A stretch of 64,000 nucleotides of DNA from Panagrolaimus kolymaensis. Its lineage: Eukaryota; Nematoda; Chromadorea; Rhabditida; Panagrolaimidae. Of this stretch, positions 12,101 through 25,265 are shown piece after piece. The stretch spans positions 1,178,001 to 1,242,000 of the forward strand of contig JAJQJQ010000021.1 in NCBI GenBank assembly GCA_028622995.1. The letters run 5' to 3'. Within the stretch, counting starts at the first letter, position 1; the number at the start of each line of letters is the position of its first letter. The position numbers and the translations under genes were made by a program. The notes under the pieces were generated by a model. The model was not told the origin of the DNA, did not search any database, and saw nothing but the letters and a program-made list of their open reading frames with translations.

Positions 12101-15100
12101 CTTGCCTGATGCTTTACCTTATGAGTTTATTTCTTTTGCTTCCTTCCGGTAATGGCTGACTATTGAAAAAAAAGCAGACGCAATAAAAGATAAAGAAGCA
12201 GCAACCGAGAAAAAATGAGAGTGCAAAGAAATAAAAAAAAAACTAGATTGATCTTTTCCCTTTCCTTTTAGCTTCCTCTTCTTTTGCTGCCCTTAACCAT
12301 GATAGTTTTTTTTGGTAGTGGAGTAACTAACTATCTCAAATATTTTTTTATATATATTTGCTTTAAAAAGGAAGCAAACTCAAGCTAAAGCTTCATCATT
12401 CCAAATAAATAAATAAATGATACAAAAAATGAAGACTAAAAAGAAAAAGAATTTTTTTGTCGTCGCTTCCTTTTTTTAATGTAGCAAAAAAGTCAATTCT
12501 CAATTGGGTGTTTGCTGCCGATACTTCTTTTTAAAGCTATCTTCTCTCCCATCGATGATATTGGTTGCTCAAAAAAAAAAATCAGGCATCGCATTTTTTG
12601 GAGAAGAGTAATAAAAAAATGGGATATATTTTTATTTTATTTTATTTTTATCTTCTTTCTTTTTTTTTTATTCCCAAGAAAAGCCATAACATCCAAAAAA
12701 TCAAAAACACACACATAAGAATAAGAAGAAAAAAAAAGAGAAGAAGAAGAAGAGTAACAACAAAAAAACGGGAATAAAAAAAATAAGAACAGCAGCAAGC
12801 AAGCAACTGCCATTAATGATGATCAGAAAAAATCTTCTCATTTTCTTCTCACATCGCCTGCTTCTCTCTATTTTTTCTATCTATGGCGCTTTGCTTCGAT
12901 GTTGTGACTCTAGCTCTTTATGGACGACGACGACTACGAAAATGGCGATAAAGAAAAGGCAAATCGTAAAGTATCTGTTTTTAGTTACAACGTACTTTTT
13001 TTTCTTCGCTTCCCAAATATGCTTTTTATTTCGATGGAAAAGATGGATCGAGCGAAACAATGATCTCTCTTCTTCCAATAATAAATCTTATATGGTTTTT
13101 TTCTCTCTATTTCATATTATTTTTTATAAGGTCGACTTTGGTCACTGTCATATCCCTCTTCGTCTTTTTTGGTGAAAAAGAAGTTGTTCCAAGAAGTAAA
13201 TAAGATATATGAAACAAAGAAAAGAAAAATCATCCAAGAATGGCAATCAACAAAACAAAACAAAATTTATTTTTGTTTATAAAACAGTTGTTGTTGCTGA
13301 GAAAAAATTTTTGTTACAACTAACACCAACTCCATATTGAGAAAAAGAAAGCTAACAAAAAATGGGAAAACAATGATTGATAAAAAAAAAAGAAAAAACA
13401 AAAAATCATTGATCAAAAAATATAATAAATTTTGACTTATTTTGAAAAAGAAGCAATAAAAAGGTATGAAAATTTTTTTGCGTGATAGTTTTAGTTAATC
13501 TTTCATTTTGGAAAAATAAAATTTAGAATCCAGAAATTTTTTAAACATTTTTTAAAATTAAGCAAAATTTATTTTTAAATTTTAAGTTTTATTCATTCAA
13601 GGTTTGCTTTTCTGGATCAAAACACTTTCAAACTTTTTATTGCACTTTTATAAATTTTACTATCATTTAAAAAAATCCAACGATAAAAACCTTAAATAGC
13701 AACGCTCTAACAAATTTAGCTTAATCTTTTCTCTTTTCCAACATTCCCCATAAGTGGTGGATTTTTTTTTCTTTGGTCGCTTCTTCTTCTTGCATTTATT
13801 TGATCGCCGCTCATTCACTTGCTACGTCTGTTGCTTCTGTTCATACTCGGAGGCATCAAAAGTAATTCGCGCACAAAAAAAAGAAAGAAAAAAGCTGCTG
13901 TTCCCTTCAACTTATTCTTCCCGAAAGAGGAAGCAACCAAATAAAATCTCCTCATTCATTCCTTTAGCTCGCTCAGCTTCCGATCAATCTTTTTTTGTTT
14001 TATATTTTCACCGCAAAAAAAAAATGGAAAACAGACGCCTCAGAAAAAAATAAAATTATTGCTTTCCTAAACTGGCATATAAAACTTTTTTTCTTTCTTC
14101 AAGTTATTTAGTGCCGCAAAAGGATACTTTTTCTTTAAATAAAGAGAAACAACTGTTTTTCGATCGAAAACTAACTCTTTATTTTTCTCTTTGTGAAAGA
14201 AAGGGGAAAAGCTTTTTGAGGACAGCGCAAAAAAAAAGGCAGAGGATCCAATTGCTCTCTTTTTTTCTTCTTAGTTTTGGATCAGCTCTAAATATTTTTT
14301 TCTCTTTGCACATTTAAGGATGCTGCTACTTACTCTTATTCTTCCTTAACCAGAAACCTATTAGAAAGAAGCAAAAAAAATTTTGAGGAAAAAAGAAAAG
14401 CCATTTGTCAGTCAAAAACCAACGACAATAAAAAAAATCTGTCATTTTTTCTTTGCATTTTGCGTTTGGTTCATATTTTTATGAAAATGAAATAATTAAA
14501 AAAAGAAGAAGTTTAAACTAGATTTAATGGGAACGAAGAAGAAAAAAATATTGCATTCACGCAAATAATATAATAAAAGAAAAATAGGATGGAAAATTTT
14601 TTCAGCCAATGAAATGAAAGAAACGCAGCAACACACACACAAGGAAGAAAGAAAGCAAGCAAAAAATGGGCATGACACATTCCATTCATGGTTTATTGTT
14701 TGAGCGCAAATAAAAAAAATAGAGGAAGATGAAATACGGTAGAAATAAAAAAAAGAATTCAAATAATAAAAAAGCTTTTAAAAAATGTTTGAATCCAAAA
14801 AGGTAAAAATAAATAAAATTTTGTTTATGTCCTCCGCGGCACAAATTCAATGGTGCCACAAAATTTTTAAATTTTTAGAATTAAAGTTCTCCGAAGAAAA
14901 AGAAAGAATTTTTTTGATGTTCATAAATTTAAATAAATAATTATTTCCAAAAAAAACCAACCGTTTCAGAATCTTGCATCTTTCTCTTCCTTGCTGAACC
15001 AGTCATACATCCAGTTGGAGGTTCAAAAGTGAATTCAGTTTTACATGGTGGAATATCAGCTACGGCTTCTAAAAAAATAATTTTTATGTAAATATATATA

Positions 15101-16669
15101 TATTTCCTTTTATGGGTTTTGTTGCTTTTATTTTTATTTTTTAGCCTTCGTTTCTTTTTTTCTACAGTACCCAGATTTTTTGCTGCCTCCTCCTCAAAAA
15201 AAAAAAAGAAAAGCTTTGTCATCTTTTTTTTCCTTTTCAAATAAATAAATGCTTGCTTCCTTTTTTTCTTCTCCTTCTTTTGCCATTTTGCTTACTTTGT
15301 CCGTAAAAAAAAAATCAACCTCAAAAGCTTGACTTGACATATGAAGAAAGAAAGAATAGAAAGACATATACCACAAAATAACTAAAAAAGCAGCTTTAAA
15401 GCAGCAAAAAAATAAAGATCGCATGCTTTTTTTAGAGGATGCTTGCTGATCATCGTCTTCTTCTCCGTCGTGGTCTCGCTCCGTTTTCAGGGAAATACTA
15501 AACGCAAAAAAATAAAAAGAAGCATGTGGGAGTAAAAAAGGCAGTTGCGTTAAGCGCGTCATTCCATCCATCCAAATATAAAAAATTTCTTTGCTTCAAA
15601 TTTACTTTTTTCTCGTAGGTTTTTTTTAAGGAAAGAAAAAACAATGAAAAGTTTTTAGATGGGTTTATTTATTGATGATCTCATTGGTGCTAACTAAAGA
15701 GATAGGAAAAAAGAAGAGACAACTAAAATAATTTAAGTTTCAGCGGTTTTTCAAAAAATGCTTCTTTATTTGTCTTTGCTTCTTCTTCATCGAGCTTTTT
15801 TTGTTAGAATTAATGGAAGAAGCAAAAAAATGGGAGAAAGTTGACAAAATGAGTAATTAATTATTTGAAATATTCATCATCGATAAAAAAAAATCCGGAA
15901 ATATGGGCGGCGAATGAGAATAGCTTTACTGTATTTTAGTTTCATGATGAGACTCCTCCAAGTAAATCTTAAACTTCTTCCATGAAAGATTTATAAAATT
16001 TCCAATTAGAGCAATTTTTTACATAATTGAGAAAATAGAAAATCAAAGCCCGACAAAAAATATATTGGTGGCGAAAATCACCAAATTTAAAGAATCTCAG
16101 AACAAAAAATTTTTAAAGAATTAATACTAAAAGCAAAATTTGAATATCTTAATTGTTTGTATTTTTGAGTTGTGATGGATAAATTTTAAAATTATTAATA
16201 ATAATAAAAAATGGATTAAAATTCATACCATCTGGAGTATTTAAACAACTTTGAATAAGGCCTCTTCCAGCATCGGATGCAATCATAGGTTTTAATTTAT
16301 TTGTTGCAAATGCATATACATGACCCGTTTCAGATGCAACTAATAACATTACTTGAGTTCCAGTAAGGGTGGATAATTCATAAGCCTGTAAAAAATAAAT
16401 TATATTTATTTATTTTTTTGTATCGAATCGAAAAGTCAATAAAATCATACTTTTTTCATTATTCCTGTTTTACGTTTACTAAATGTTGTATATCGCCGTA
16501 ATTTATTTCCAATATATTCCATTTTAATTTTAACTCTTCCTTTAGTTTTTTTACCATTTGGTAGCATCGATGATGATTGTTGTTGATGGAGGGAAGATAT
16601 GGGAGATTCCATTCCACCACCAATTGAAAATATTGGTAAATCTGACATTGTTGTTTCTTCACTTGACAT
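9126..16669 (-). CDS. unc-120: Serum response factor homologue, MADS-box transcription factor UNC-120
   Basis: Nuclear DNA-binding factor that, in C. elegans, drives muscle genes together with HLH-1 and HND-1. Six exons: 16669-16451, 16385-16229, 15068-14962, 10272-9861, 9673-9518, 9331-9126 (418 residues). Residues about 41-125 are the MADS plus SAM region: GRVKIKMEYIGNKLRRYTTF, SKRKTGIMKK, then after an intron AYELSTLTGTQVMLLVASET, GHVYAFATNKLKPMI. This is nearly SRF-identical. Exon 3 carries a basic RKRK cluster. The C-terminal half is Asn/Ser/Gln-rich. It contains LYQMPQGVVYAP, which resembles the MMYPSPHAVMYAP segment of vertebrate SRF and supports joining exons 4-6 to this gene across a 4.7-kb intron. 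The donor of that intron (ACG|gttggt) is weak, so an exon may be missed. A T-rich AG lies 20-30 bases before the start codon. Confidence 0.87.
10273..14961 (-). other. Large intron 3 of unc-120
   Basis: About 4.7 kb with no supported coding exon on either strand. It consists of dense A and T runs mixed with GAAGAA/TTCTTC-like purine-pyrimidine tracts, which create many Lys/Phe-rich chance frames. Introns elsewhere in the window are usually 40-60 bases, so this one probably holds regulatory sequence or, less likely, a missed small exon. Confidence 0.55.
15106..15115. promoter_or_regulatory. CArG box (candidate SRF site) in unc-120 intron 2
   Basis: CCTTTTATGG fits the SRF consensus CC(A/T)6GG. 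It lies 38 bases upstream of exon 3 of the SRF gene itself. SRF autoregulation through CArG boxes is known in vertebrates. In DNA this AT-rich about three such matches are expected by chance in the window, so this is a candidate only. Confidence 0.3.
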
Positions 16670-18663
16670 AAAAAAAGGAGAGTGAGTACACTGAAGAAAA
16701 AATAAATTTATAATGTTCATAATTAATGGGAAAAATAGTAATACACATACAATCGCCAAATAAAGCAACGTAAGAAAAGAAAAAAATACACGCAAAAAAA
16801 TTTCAAGGATTTGATGGAAGAAAAAAACTTTTTTTTTTGAGGAAAAAACATACAAATATGTATTTTTTATTATTATGACGACCTCGACATATTCAAGATG
16901 ATGATGATGATCATTATGGGTATATGTTTGAGACTATCTATATTTTTTATTTTTATATAAGGAATCGCGAGAGACATGAAAAAAAAAAATGGATAAGGAA
17001 AAAAATGATAGTTTATTTTTTTAGAAAAAATAATTACACATACAAAAATGGGATCAAAAAAAAGCACACGAGCGACGACAAAAAATATGCAAGAAAATCA
17101 AGCAAAATAGCAACAACAAAAAAAAATCGAGCGATTTTTGTGATTTTGGTTTTAGTTTTGATGATGACGAAGAAGGAAGCAAGCGATCATTCTTTCTTTT
17201 CTTTTTTTTTTTTAGGATTTTAGAGCGGAAGGAAATCATCATCATTTCATATATTTTTTTTCGTTATCTTGTTACAAAAAAAAAATTGAAAAGGAAATGA
17301 AGAAGCTTTTTAGGAAGTAACGAAACAAGATTTTTTTTTGTAAAGAAATATACTCTCACACATCGTCTTCTTTTTTTATTTATTTGTTTGCTATTGTAAC
17401 TTTCTTACTTTTTTTTTACGGAGCTGCGCTGCAGCTTCTTCTTTTCTTCAATTCATTCACCTTTGATGCATGCGCGACAACTAGAAGAAGAAAAAAAGTA
17501 AGAAGAAGCAGCCATGAGAGGAAAGAGGAGAAAAAAATCTAGCTGGATAATAGCTACCGATATAGATAGTTAACTAACTAACTGACTTCATTTTTTTCCT
17601 GAAAAGTTGTCAGCCATAATAATATTGACTATCATAGTCTATATGGATCTGACGCATGGTACTTATAAAAAAAAGAGGGATGCGCAGCTTTAAAAAGCAG
17701 GCGACGACGATCTCATTTGAAAATGTGGATGGATATGTTAGCAAAAAATTATTTATCCTATATCTCGCTTTTGGAATGTCTTTCTTTTTTTTTTTGAGGA
17801 GGCAGGAGACAACAAACACATAAAAAGAAAAAGCTATCGTCTATCTATCTCTTTTTCCGGAAGAAGATGATGGAGGCAGGCTTTCACTCATCCCAAAATG
17901 AGAGAGATACACAAAAAAAAAGAGGGCGGAGTTAGTAAACTTTTTTAAATGGATTTCCTTTCTTTTTTTTTATTTCAGTTTTCCGTCAAATCAAAACCAA
18001 AATCCTTTTTTTGAGTTTTTTTTTCATCATTGCGCAGGGACAAAAAAAAAGAAAAGTAAGCAACAGATTTTCTGTAACAAAAACTTACTTTTCTGTAACA
18101 AAAAAAACTTTTTTTGGTTTCTATTATTTTTCGTTGCTTTCACGCAAAAAAATTTTCTTAAAAAAGGGTTGTGTCATCGCCGACGTTGAATTGAAGAAGA
18201 AAAGTTAGTTAGTTAGTTTACTGTCAAATAAAGAAAGAATGAAGGATGAAAGATTTTTGAAGTGGAAAAGTACACGAACGGAAGAAGAAGAAATAAGACA
18301 CACGCAAAAGAAAGCATAAGAAAAAATCAAGCATGGAGTTGCTGCTTAAAACAATCAAATCAAGTCAAAAGTTTTTTTTTGGGTTTCGCAAAAAAAAAGA
18401 AGAAAGGGAAAAAAACTTGAGCAGTGGAAAAATTTTAATGAGCTCATCAAAAATTTTTTTTTTGACGTACGTAAAAAAAATAAAGCATAAATTTGGGAAG
18501 GTGCCTTTATTAAAAAAATTATCCCATAAATCGAATCGAAGAAGAAATTCCTTCGCCACCACCGAAAATGTTAGAAGAAAAAAAATAAGCTGGCTGAGGA
18601 TGTGAAAAAAAAAATGAAGGCAAACATATTTCGATGAAGAAATAAGAATCTGGATTAATGAGA

Positions 18664-18683
18664 CTAATAATAATAATAATAAT
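18664..18683. repeat. AAT trinucleotide microsatellite
   Basis: About six tandem AAT units (taataataataataataatt) upstream of unc-120. Simple repeat, no coding frame. Confidence 0.8.
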
Positions 18684-21600
18684 TTACACAGGAGAAGAGA
18701 AAAAAATTAATGATCTTTGAAAGGAGCTTGATCTAGATTTTTTTAAAATTATATTTTCTAAAATTGCAAACAAAAAATAAAGGTATGTTTGTTACATAGA
18801 AACGGATCTGCTACTTATTATTACTGTAAAAGAAAAAAAAATGAAAGAAAATTAGGCAGTCACCATAATTAAAAAAATTTTAAAGAAATAATATTTTTTT
18901 CGAAAACGTTAAGTTTTTTTTTATTTGTGAAAACTACATTCCAAGCAATGCTACTTGCTCGATGAGGATTTTTGGATGAGATGGGGAAATAATGTTGTTG
19001 AAATTAAGGAAAGGAAAAAAACAAATGACATTAATGTTCACGGATCACGTTAAGTTTTAGCTTTTTTTAGAATTTTATTAAGGGAAAAAATTTTTAAGTC
19101 AAGTTCAAGCCAAGTGTTTTTGTCTGCGTTGATTTCATGAAAGGTCGTATGAAGGAAGATAAGAAAGACACGATTTCGAAAAAAGGTTTTAAAAAAGGTG
19201 GATGATAAAATTTGGTTCTTTATAGTGTGGCAAGTTTAAGGATATCTTCATGAAAAAATGCGGTAAATTAGCGACGAAGAATATGAGCAGTAATAAACAC
19301 CATACAAGGAAAACCTTTAGTAATAAAAAATGTAAATGGAACACCTAAAATCGAAAAATGAAAGATATTAATTCTCAATTTTTATGTATTAAATCAACGC
19401 TAAAAATACATATCTAAATATAAAATATAAAATTTAAATTTACAAAATCTCGTCAATAGAAAATTCATTAATTTACATCAATGTTTTATTTTTAAAATGG
19501 AGAAAGTTAAAATTGATTTTAGGTGTTTATAAAAGCTCGAACAAATTCGCAATTTTTAGAAATTATCCTTGCTCGTATGAGTATTTAGTAACAATCATAT
19601 CAAAAAAATGCTTTCAATTTTTTCCTAAAGCTGAAGACCACCTTCCTCAATGAAAACCCCTATTCGCCATTGCTCACCCAAAAAAAAAATAATAAAGAAC
19701 TGACCACTATCATTTTGTAATCAATGAATGAATGATTCAATCGGGCATCAAAAATGGAAAATTTATGAAATTGTTTTTTTTACACAACAAAAAAGGAAAG
19801 AATGCAAAAAAGCAACAAAAAAAAACTGCAGCGGAAGTAAAATATTCATCGTCTGCTTTTTTGAAGTAGAAAATGGAAAAATGAAAAAGCTGTTTTTGAT
19901 CAATGACTATCAATGGCTAACGAGAAAAAAAAGCAAAGTCAGGATTTTTTTTTGGATTGAAAGAAAAAATTTATTTTTGCCGTAAAAAATGAATACATTG
20001 TTGCTTCAAAAAAAAAAATAGAATGAAATCCAAAAAATAAATATTCCTTAAAATAAAATTTTTTTTCCATCATCATTCATTTCGTGATCAACGAGAACGA
20101 CAAAAGACATAAACAGGCAAGATCAAAAAAAATATAACAGCAGTCAAGTCACATATATATCCATCCTCGAGAAAAAAGAAGAGAGATAACTACTAACCAA
20201 CCAACCACCCCCATTTTTTTGTTTTTATGCTTTTTCTTTTTTTTTATTCTTCCTTTAAAAGCGCCTTTTTTAAAACAAAAAAGTTGGTGCGGTTGCTGTT
20301 AGCCGATCTCTCTTTCTCATTGTCGTTATCGCCGTCGTTGTTGCTGTTGCTGCTGATTTTTTTGTTTTTGGATCTTCGTCTATCTATGTATGGTTGGGCG
20401 GAGCAGCATTGCTGCTGCTTGGAAGTTGTTGTCGTTATCGGTGATCCTTACTTAGGCTTGTAAAGCAAAAAAGTTGAAAGTTATCCCGCATTTTTTTTTT
20501 GGAGAAAGAGAGAAGAGAATGTGATCCCATCCCTCCGCTGCTGTTGTTTTATTTTTTTTCCTTCCCTCAATGGCTGATGATGATCACATACGCACAAGTT
20601 GACAAAAAAAGCATAAAAAATAAAAAAGAGTGATATCCAAAAAAAACTTTAAAAATAGTTAAAGGCAGCGTCGTCGATAAATGGCAAACTTTTTTTTATG
20701 ACAGCAAAAAAAGCGGGGATAAAAGTAAATAAAAAAAGGGGATGGAAAAAAATATCTCAAAATGGGACGATACAGTAATTATAAAAAAAAAGAAACAAAA
20801 AAAAGTGGGCTAAAAAGTGCACCTTTTTTTATGTAAAGCTTTTTTATACGAGAGAGACATCGATAAAAAAATAAAGTAAGGATTCGAAATTTATTTATTT
20901 TTTAAATCTTTAACTAAGTTTTTTTTCCATTTATTTTTTAGTATGTTTTTCTCGATAATATTACTGCCAGAAAATACAAAAATATTGCTTTAAACTTTTC
21001 CTAAAACATTTTTCTTTTTTGAAAACAAAAACTTTTCAACACCAAACATGTCAAGAAGAAAAAAATCAAAGCAGCCTAATTTTAAAGCTTTCCGGGAGGA
21101 AAAGACATAGACAGACGACAGCTTCAACGGAAAAGCGAAAGACAGAAAAAAAACCGGTAGAAGTTTTTGTTTTAAGCATTTTTTCATTTTTTTAAATGCA
21201 GCTCCAAAAAAAGAAAGCAATCGCTACCGCTTCCACTTCAATTTAAAAAAAATAATTTCGAAGTCTTCGTCTAATGAGAAAAGGAAAAGAATGAGAGTGA
21301 CCATATTTGAAATATCTCTTCCATTCTTGTAACCGCCGAGCAGCCCCCGCTAGCAAGCAGCAACCAAGCCTTATAACCAAAAAAGAGGGAAGAAAAAGTT
21401 TAAAAACCAAAAAAAGAAATATTAAAGTAGCAACAAAAAAAAAATTCTACCGCCGCTTGATTGCTATGTTACTCTTTTGTTTTTCCTATTCGCTTAAACC
21501 AACCCACAAGCTTTTTTTTTTCTTCGATGAAGGTGATCGTCGGAAACTGATGAGTCTCTCTTTTTTCCTGTATTTTTTTGTTTTTTGCTTTTTGGTAGAG

Positions 21601-22682
21601 TTTCAAATATTATTTTTTTTTATCCCGTATCTCTCTTTCTTTTTTTTTAAAGAATGAACCCTCTCTCTCTTTTTTCTTTTGTTTTTTTTCCATGTCCTCA
21701 TAGTCCCAGGAAGGAAAAAGGAAACTAGAATTAAAAAGTTTCGCTTTTTGCTTGCTTTTTTCTGTTCATTAAAAAAAATTATTGTTTCAAGGATTGCTTA
21801 CTCTTACTTACCCATTTGCTAGTTATTACTTTTTTGGGTACATGCGCACTTAAAAAAAGAAGAATGAAACAGAAAAAAATAATTGGATGATCGTGGTCGA
21901 GAAAAGTAAAGGAAAAGTTCGATATGGATTTAGGAGAAATAATAATTAGAAATTTAAACCATAGATTTTCGAGAATGGATAAATTAAAAACCTGGGATTA
22001 GTAATTTTAGGTTATTTTCAATTCATTAATTTAATTAGTAAATTTATTTATGTCGCATAACTAATTTGTGAATAAGCTTTAACCAAAAAAAATTTAGTTT
22101 ACCAAAACCATAAAAAAATATAATTAAAATTATCACCTCTCGTTTCGAAGATTTGTCCATACATAACTAATTTTGATAATAAAAAAAAAACAGCGCATTG
22201 GAATTGAAAGATATACTTATCAAAAAAAATTTTTGCAAACATCAGAAATTAAAAGATATTTACCGAAAAATATATTTGTGTTGGTCTTTGATATGTAAAT
22301 AGCTCCAACAATAAAATCGATCCGATCCATCTTAATGCCATGTCGCCATCGATTCTGTTCTGACACTTTTAGTATGTCAAAATAAATTATTAAGCACGTA
22401 CATATACAGTAAAGACCACTGAATTGTTTTTTAATCCCAAAAATGTTATTCACCATTTTATTTTTTTTACATCTTCGCCACCTTTCTTTTTTGGTATTAA
22501 ATAAAAATAAATCTTGCTTGTTTGGTTGTCTTGCCTTTTCCGTCGTCAGCTTTTTATCTATCTATCGCTTTATTTTGTATTTATTTTTTTATCAAAACTT
22601 TCCGTTTTTTCTTTCTTCTTCTTTTTTTCCAAAAAAGTGTAAAAAAACTAACGCAGCTACTGCTGCTGATGGTGATGTGATT

Positions 22683-22700
22683 GAGAGAGAGAGAGAGAAG
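22683..22700. repeat. GA dinucleotide microsatellite
   Basis: A run of about seven GA units followed by AAGAAG purine sequence. GA/CT tracts of this kind often occur in nematode promoters, but no function is shown here. Confidence 0.75.
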
Positions 22701-24422
22701 AAGAAAAAAATGTCTAGAAAAGGGCAGGCAAGCAAACAGATTTTGATCAAATAAAAAATAAAATAAAAAAAACATATTCACCCATATAATATTATTGAAG
22801 GATGGATGATGAGAAGGAAAAAATGAGACACCAGTGCAGTGCCAGGAACGCAACTATCAAACAAAACAAAAACAAAAAAAACAACTTGGGAGAAAAATTG
22901 AAAAGTAAAATCACTAAACCCAAAAAGGGCAAAATTTGTATTTTTTAGACTAAGAAAAAATGGAATGGATTTTTTGATATTGAACGGAAGTAGCAGGCGA
23001 TGTTGCTAACTTGAAAGACAAAGGTTTTTTTTTGCCTTTTTCTCAGACACAAAAAAGGCTTTATTACATCGAAGAAGAAAAAAAATGAGATGGATGAGAG
23101 AGAAAGAAATGTGTTCGTTTTTCTTTTTTGCTTAATTAATGCAAAATTAGTTTCTATTTTTTGTTGTTTTCAATCTTCACCGGCGAAGAAAAAAAAACAA
23201 TTGGCCAAAAAATTTTCACATCTTTTTTAGGGAAAAAATTGTTATGTTTTAAACAATAAAAACAAAAAAATATTACAAACAGAAGAAGAAGAAACTTTTC
23301 TTTTAGGTAATGTCGCAATTTTTTCCAAAACAGGTTGTTAAATATTTTAAAAAACAAATATGGTTAAAAAAAATATACAAATATTCTGAGATTCAGAGAT
23401 TTATTCAAGTCAATTTTTCTTAAATATTAAAAAACTGCATTGGTAACAACCGAGATATTAGATTCTATTAAAAATCTCTAAAAAAAATTAACAAATCATT
23501 TTTCCACTTTTTTTTTTTACAGAAAAATACCGATGAAAAATTTTTATTATTGTTCATTCATTTTTGTTAGAAACAGAAAAATCTAGAAAATTGTTTTATT
23601 GAATTCACTCCATGGATTTTTTTATTGCCATATAAATCTCTGAAATCAAAATCCCACTCAATTTGATACTGTAACAAATTCAATAATATTTTAAACTTTA
23701 CTCCCGCTTTTTTTTAGTTCCATACTTCGCGACCGAATTTCTTATTCATCATGCTTAAAATTTTTCTCTCATTCCTTTTCAGAAATAACATTTATTTTTT
23801 TTATCTTTTTTCAAAATCAATCAAGCAAAAAATAAATTCCATCATCATCACCAAATTTTATCAACGACAAATTTTTCTCTTTGCATTTTTTCGTTCATTT
23901 TTGACAATTGTTTTAAAATCCTAAAAAATCCTTGGAACAGTTGCGAGTTTTTAACGGACGAAAAAACGCATGTTTTATAACTTTTTTAAGAACGATGAAC
24001 ACAACAACCATCATACAAAGAAAAAAATGTCTATCCATCCTATTTTGTTATTTCCATTGCCACATTCTTGATTATTTTTATTTTGGATATTTATTATGTA
24101 GTTAGTCTGTTGCCTGCTTTTTTCGTTTTTTGTTTTTTATCTTTGAAGCTTTGTGTTTTTTTTCTCTTCCTCAATCAGTCATCAAAAAACTCGGTTGCTT
24201 CTTTTCATGAAATTTTTTTTATAAACAAAATTTGGGAGATGGAGGATGTTGAGATCACGATACTTTTGATCTTCTTGACAAAGCAACTAATTTCTTTAAA
24301 AAAAATCAAGCACCAGTAGTTAATAATAATGATGATCGACGAAGATGATGATGACAAACAAAAGAGAGAAAAGAAAAAAGACAAAAAAGGAGAAAAGGCT
24401 TTAAAGTTTAAACTTACTTATC

Positions 24423-24432
24423 CCATTTTTGG
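24423..24432. promoter_or_regulatory. CArG box (candidate SRF site)
   Basis: CCATTTTTGG matches CC(A/T)6GG. It lies 181 bases from a second match at 24604, and both are under 0.9 kb upstream of the NDUFAF1 start. Chance occurrence is possible given base composition. Confidence 0.25.
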
Positions 24433-24603
24433 ATATGCTGCTGTTGTTGGTTGCTCAAAGCTTAAAAAAATCTCATCAGCATCTTCAAACAAAGAAAAAA
24501 AACTTTCGCAAATTTTTGAAGAAAACTTTTGATTGAAAAAAAAGTTGAGAGTTCACATAAAAAGGAACTAAATTTATTATTATTGGCTGTTTTTAAAATA
24601 AGG

Positions 24604-24613
24604 CCTTTTATGG
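24604..24613. promoter_or_regulatory. CArG box (candidate SRF site)
   Basis: CCTTTTATGG, the same sequence as the match in unc-120 intron 2. It forms a close pair with the site at 24423. Confidence 0.25.
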
Positions 24614-25265
24614 GTGTGGTAACACTTCATCTCCATTTATTTTTTACTCAACACATAATAATTTTGAGACAGTAAACTTTTGTCTAAATAACAAAAAAGA
24701 ATATAAATAAAAATCAAGCAATTGGTAAATATAAAATACATATTTGTGGCATTTTTTATAATTATTTAGTTTTTACTTATTTGATTTACGAAATAAAAAA
24801 TGATTTAACCATCGGCAGGTTAGAGTATTTTCAATATCGCCGTAATATTTGTATTTCTGAAATATAAAAATATTGTGGCAGTTTTATTATGAAAATCAAA
24901 TGCTCTCAAAAAACTCAAAGCAAACATTTTTCTTTAGAAATAAATTAACAAAAAACAATTTGAAGCATTTTTTTTATTTACTTCCATAAACAAATTAATG
25001 ATAAAATTTTATTTTTTGCCTTTTGGTTATTTATTATTTGCCATGTCTCTCTTTTTTCTTTTGTTATTATTAACCCTTTTCCAAAATGATTCCAACGAAT
25101 TCAAAATAATTCTTTCTTTTTTTTCTTTGGCTTTATGTCACCTTTTTATGCTTTCTTTAATTCTATTCTAAAAATTTCTTTATCGTTAAATAACGGGCAA
25201 AATTTCTAAATAATTTTTGTTATTAGAATTCTTCAATCAACATTTTTACTCGTTAAAATATTTAA

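Larger units (their letters stand above)
16670..25265. other. 8.6-kb gene-free region between unc-120 and the NDUFAF1 gene
   Basis: No gene is supported on either strand. The open frames present are short, Lys/Phe-rich and overlap on both strands, as expected from A/T runs. The region is rich in runs of 7-10 A or T and in microsatellites: GAT repeats near 16897, CTAT near 17840, TTAG near 18205, AAT near 18665 and GA near 22683. Because it sits 5' of unc-120, it probably includes that gene's muscle regulatory DNA and 5' UTR. Two CArG boxes near its far end are listed separately. Confidence 0.55.

Noticed and set aside
14941..15571. Minus frames of 99 and 125 codons around unc-120 exon 3
   Set aside because: Only the part coding PPCKTEF...RKRKMQDSET belongs to unc-120; the upstream parts are low-complexity chance frames interrupted by the intron.
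18205..18218. TTAG repeats as a telomere-like tract
   Set aside because: Only about three to four TTAG units without the GC of the nematode telomere repeat TTAGGC; an ordinary microsatellite.
21307..21657. 116-codon + frame upstream of unc-120
   Set aside because: Phe/Lys/Ser homopolymer-type translation with no domain; composition effect.
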